A stretch of DNA of 37,359 nt from an uncultured Flavobacteriales bacterium (GTDB taxonomy: Bacteria > Bacteroidota > Bacteroidia > Flavobacteriales_G > Salibacteraceae), in NCBI GenBank assembly GCA_913062955.1, contig CAJXZP010000039.1, positions 1 through 37,359 on the forward strand. Direction: 5' to 3'. Position numbers and translations under genes: made by a program. Positions within the stretch are counted from its first letter, which is position 1, and each line of letters begins with the position of its first letter. Of the stretch, positions 34,643 to 37,359 are shown piece after piece. The notes beneath the pieces were generated by a model. That model had not been told where the DNA came from, searched no databases, and saw nothing but the letters and a program-made list of their open reading frames with translations.

Positions 34643-35689
34643 ATGGACCATCTAAATATTATTTCCAAAAAGAAACCAAATTATCCCGTTAATTCGAAAC
34701 TTCGAAACTACTTATTTGAATTTCTACGGGAAGAACAGCTCCCTTTAGAATATGAAGATTTAGCTCGATTTCAAAACTCATTTCCTTTGCTCGATCCAGA
34801 TGGAAACGATACCCTTTGGCATTCGGTGGGATATGCCCCCCAAGACAATTTGGAGGTGTATCGGGGACTTTTAGAAATTTACGTTAAGCTCACTTCCTCC
34901 GGTACTTTAGCAGCCATGGACCACCTTTCTGTAGATCGGATAGATTATTGTTTATTTGGTAATTCGAATCCATTCCGTATAAAAATCATTAACCTAGTTA
35001 ATGATAACTACGATTATTATTACATCAAAAAGGCAGATGCCTCTCGCGTATACGGCTTGGAGTTAGAACATATACTTTCGCCCAATAAAATCAACTACCT
35101 CATCCATGGCCACACATTGGTAGAAGAGCACATTTTTGGAATTCCTGGAGATGTTTTTATTAATCATACTATCCATACCGAAAAACACAATTTGGTACGC
35201 CTCTCGAAGGAGTTTGTTAAGTTTAATGAACGTTCGTTTGTCCGGTTATTAGGGGATATGCGCGATTATAACTATGTGATTGATATGACCCCTGATTTTG
35301 ATCAGATTCAGTATAGAATTCGAGCAATTGACTTTGATCAAGAATCCTATGAAGGCAATATAAAGATGTATCGCTTACAGTATTTTAAAGAAAACGCCAA
35401 ATTTGTCACCCTATCTTTAAAATACATTAGTCCCGAATCTGTAAATCAATACCGAATAGAAGAAAGATCATTAATGGCCAAAAGATTATTGCTTTCCCAG
35501 TATCAGTACAAAAAATTGATTCGAATAATGGCGGATGACACCCTCTCTACCCCTGTAAAAACCAATGAATTACGGGAAGGCCTCAATGGATACCATAAAA
35601 CCACTAAATTTTCGAAATGCCAATCGATGGGAGCCCTGGTCAACATGAACATTTCTATAAGCCTAAACATCCCACTCAGCCAGTTATAA
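34643..35689 (+). CDS. uncharacterised protein, possibly a degenerate kinase-like fold
   Basis: A 348-residue soluble protein with no signal peptide. I do not recognise a named family with confidence. The middle shows a strand pattern with IHGHTLVEEHIFGIPGDVFI. Further on, FVRLLGDMRDYNYVID and RIRAIDFDQESYEG vaguely recall the catalytic HGD and metal-binding IDFD segments of aminoglycoside-phosphotransferase-like kinases. The likely start is ATG 34643; TTG 34634 is an alternative. A TACCTTGC sequence 19 bases upstream resembles that before rnd. It stands alone between the TPR kinase and a convergent barrel-protein gene one base away. Confidence 0.75.
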   Translation: MDHLNIISKKKPNYPVNSKLRNYLFEFLREEQLPLEYEDLARFQNSFPLLDPDGNDTLWHSVGYAPQDNLEVYRGLLEIYVKLTSSGTLAAMDHLSVDRIDYCLFGNSNPFRIKIINLVNDNYDYYYIKKADASRVYGLELEHILSPNKINYLIHGHTLVEEHIFGIPGDVFINHTIHTEKHNLVRLSKEFVKFNERSFVRLLGDMRDYNYVIDMTPDFDQIQYRIRAIDFDQESYEGNIKMYRLQYFKENAKFVTLSLKYISPESVNQYRIEERSLMAKRLLLSQYQYKKLIRIMADDTLSTPVKTNELREGLNGYHKTTKFSKCQSMGALVNMNISISLNIPLSQL

Positions 35690-35690
35690 T

Positions 35691-36383
35691 CTAGAAGTTA
35701 TACTGTGCTCCAAAAAGGACATCAATCCCTGTACTACTAATTTTCTGAAAATTTGGATTTAAAGATTCAAAATCATCCGGTAATTGCTGATGAGGCTTGA
35801 TACTAAATCCTTCGAAACGGTAACGCAAACCGCCCGAAAAACTAACGACCCCAACTCTATAGTTACCAGAAAAACCAAACTGTAAACCATTGGTCCCAGC
35901 ATACTTAATTGATTCTGTGTATCCGCTCATTTTCACAATCAGATCTTCGGGTAACGAATAAGAAAACCCGCCATTAAAATCCATCACAAACTTCTCACTT
36001 ACGGGAACATAGTATTTCCCACCAATCAAGATTGCGTACCTATGGAAGGAATACCCTTGTTCGAAAATTTCATTCCCTGAACCGCTCTTATAAAAATCTT
36101 GGGTAAAGGAATAAGAAACAGACGCTTCCACATAAACCGCTTCCGTAATTTTCAAACCAATTCCGATCTCTGGGATACTCCCGGTTCCCAGCTCTATTTG
36201 AATAGATCTAGGCAAGTCCATAGACGTACCATTTAGATTGGAGTTGTACGTATAACTATTCATCCCCATACCAAAGCCAAACTTACCCACAGCATAAAAT
36301 TCACTATGACCAAATTGCGCAAAATTCTCGAAAGAAACCAGTACGAATATCAGTAATAAATATTTATGCTTAAATGTTGACAT
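35691..36383 (-). CDS. outer-membrane beta-barrel (porin-like) protein
   Basis: A 230-residue exported protein with a signal peptide ending at ENFAQ (about residue 23). Alternating amphipathic strands follow (AVGKFGFGMGMNSY, VYVEASVSYSF, LQFGFSGNYRVG, VSFSGGLRYRF), ending in an aromatic residue (GAQYNF), as outer-membrane barrels do. The frame is open to ATG 36416, but a perfect TAnnTTTG element at 36397-36390 would then lie inside the gene. ATG 36383 starts six bases after that element and gives a clean signal peptide. Ligand unknown. It ends one base from the convergent gene at 35689. Confidence 0.88.
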   Translation of the reverse strand: MSTFKHKYLLLIFVLVSFENFAQFGHSEFYAVGKFGFGMGMNSYTYNSNLNGTSMDLPRSIQIELGTGSIPEIGIGLKITEAVYVEASVSYSFTQDFYKSGSGNEIFEQGYSFHRYAILIGGKYYVPVSEKFVMDFNGGFSYSLPEDLIVKMSGYTESIKYAGTNGLQFGFSGNYRVGVVSFSGGLRYRFEGFSIKPHQQLPDDFESLNPNFQKISSTGIDVLFGAQYNF

Positions 36384-36389
36384 AAGATG

Positions 36390-36397
36390 CAAAGTTA
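36390..36397 (-). promoter_or_regulatory. candidate -7 element of the barrel-protein gene
   Basis: TAACTTTG on the minus strand matches TAnnTTTG and ends six bases before ATG 36383. It decides the start against ATG 36416 and again suggests a leaderless or nearly leaderless mRNA. Confidence 0.5.
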
Positions 36398-36478
36398 GCA
36401 TTGATGCGATGATCAAGGAATAAATAACCTATACTTTTAAACACCCAAAAGTGGGCAAACATCACAAATTTATAGCCC

Positions 36479-36925
36479 TTACTTCTTCCCTGTACTTCCA
36501 AATCCACCAACGCCACGATCACTTTCTTCTAAAGAACTTACATTCTCCCAGGTAATCTGTTCGTGCTTCGCAATAACTAATTGTGCAATACGCTCTCCGT
36601 CTTCTATCACAAATGGCTCCTTGGATAAGTTCACCAAAATAACCCCCACTTCCCCTCGGTAATCGGCATCAATAGTTCCAGGAGAATTTAGTACCGTCAC
36701 CCCTTTTTTATAAGCCAATCCCGAACGGGGACGAACTTGGGCTTCATATCCTACTGGGAGCTCCATGAATATTCCGGTTTTTACTAAAGTCCGTTCTAAG
36801 GAATTAAGGGTAATGGGCGCATCAATATTTGCACGAATATCCAATCCTGCAGCCGCTGTAGTGGCATATTCTGGTAAAGCATGTTTCGATTTATTGATCA
36901 CTTTTACATGTAGCATATTCCCCAT
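36479..36925 (-). CDS. dut: deoxyuridine 5'-triphosphate nucleotidohydrolase (dUTPase)
   Basis: A 148-residue trimeric dUTPase that hydrolyses dUTP to dUMP and keeps uracil out of DNA. All five motifs are present: I AAGLDIRA (25-32), II RPRSGLA (66-72), [15 protein letters not shown] with catalytic D86, [10 protein letters not shown] (110-117) and the glycine-rich [11 protein letters not shown] (137-146), which closes over the neighbouring subunit's active site. It starts one base after the stop of the upstream gene, so it is in an operon with holB. Confidence 0.98.
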   Translation of the reverse strand: MGNMLHVKVINKSKHALPEYATTAAAGLDIRANIDAPITLNSLERTLVKTGIFMELPVGYEAQVRPRSGLAYKKGVTVLNSPGTIDADYRGEVGVILVNLSKEPFVIEDGERIAQLVIAKHEQITWENVSSLEESDRGVGGFGSTGKK

Positions 36926-36926
36926 A

Positions 36927-37359
36927 TCATTTCACTTTTTTACGTACTAACTTCATCATTTTGAGCGATACATCCATAATCAGAATCCTAGGATTAGCAT
37001 TTCTGGAAATATGGTATTCCGCTTCTTCAAAGAGTTTCACCATATCAATGGCATTTAACTCATTTACATAAGGTGCGAATTTGCTAATAAATGCGAGTTC
37101 CGATCCTCCCGTCATTAATATAGACGTATCGGCATAGTTCATTATTAGACTTTCTCTAAATACGTGTAATCCATATTTAAAAAATTGCATCATTCGTTCT
37201 CGACCCACTGCCGATAAGGTTTCAGACCATTGCATAAGCTCTAAGAACTCTTTTTGCCACAAGAAACGCATCCATTTAATAAACATCTCTTGATTAAATG
37301 CACGCACTTCGTTTTCCCCCAATAACCGTTGGGACTCTAAATAATTTCCTTGAGCTATT
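36927..37359 (-). CDS. holB: probable DNA polymerase III delta' subunit, C-terminal part (5' truncated)
   Basis: The frame is open from the window end, with [13 protein letters not shown] preceding the first internal TTG, so only the C-terminal ~143 residues are visible. They are helical and look like the collar domain of Bacteroidota clamp-loader delta' ([53 protein letters not shown]). The AAA+ core with Walker motifs would lie beyond the edge, so the call rests on C-terminal resemblance only. Its stop is one base from the dut start, a plausible replication-linked unit. Confidence 0.8.
   Translation of the reverse strand, partial: IAQGNYLESQRLLGENEVRAFNQEMFIKWMRFLWQKEFLELMQWSETLSAVGRERMMQFFKYGLHVFRESLIMNYADTSILMTGGSELAFISKFAPYVNELNAIDMVKLFEEAEYHISRNANPRILIMDVSLKMMKLVRKKVK

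Noticed and set aside
1-37359. tRNA or rRNA genes, CRISPR arrays, insertion sequences, prophage or attachment sites
   Set aside because: I looked through the gaps between genes on both strands and found no cloverleaf-like segments, spaced repeat arrays, transposase or integrase genes, or terminal inverted repeats.

Overview
The window looks like an AT-rich chromosomal segment of a Bacteroidota bacterium, most likely Flavobacteriales. The support is a GLPGLI protein next to a carboxypeptidase-regulatory/outer-membrane-barrel protein, a DUF4421 protein, 7TM-DISM-type sensor kinases, a VF530 protein, a long Bacteroidota-type IleRS with a non-canonical HIGH motif, a lack of obvious Shine-Dalgarno sequences, and repeated TAnnTTTG-like promoter elements. 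I see no tRNA, rRNA, CRISPR array, insertion sequence or phage gene. No gene-free stretch exceeds about 210 bases; the longest is 14803-15014.

Layout. (1) 1-7780, plus strand: a tightly overlapped operon of three B12-binding-type radical SAM proteins (the first cut by the window edge), two class I methyltransferases, a CXXCH-bearing lipoprotein and a GT87-like membrane glycosyltransferase. It is a candidate pathway for an unknown envelope lipid, glycan or natural product. (2) 7874-9816, plus: ruvB and queG. (3) 14802-10013, minus: ileS, a DksA/TraR-like gene, lspA and a 62-residue protein that has its own terminator and an exact direct repeat upstream. (4) 15015-21894: DUF4421 protein, VF530 protein, bestrophin-like channel, PIN-PhoH ATPase, RNase D, a four-helix membrane protein and hflX. 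(5) 25435-21906, minus: GLPGLI protein plus outer-membrane barrel, divergent from an OmpR-type two-component pair (25552-27661). The shared spacer holds three 10-bp tandem repeats. (6) 27732-28752: membrane-anchored Bcp-type peroxiredoxin and a DUF6495-like protein. (7) 28733-34595: a signalling locus. (8) 34643-37359: an unknown conserved-looking protein, an outer-membrane barrel, dut and the C-terminal part of a probable holB.

The most striking item is the signalling locus. On the minus strand a NarL/LuxR response regulator (32722-32087) is followed by two adjacent 7TM histidine-kinase-like genes with complementary defects. The first (32020-30602) keeps a good ATP-binding domain but has Gln in place of the phosphoacceptor His and has lost the rest of the H-box. 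The second (30601-28733) keeps the LHDDIG H-box but has lost the conserved N-box residues and the G2 glycines. I infer an obligate pair in which the first phosphorylates the second, which then feeds the response regulator. A divergent TPR-containing histidine kinase with no regulator of its own lies alongside.
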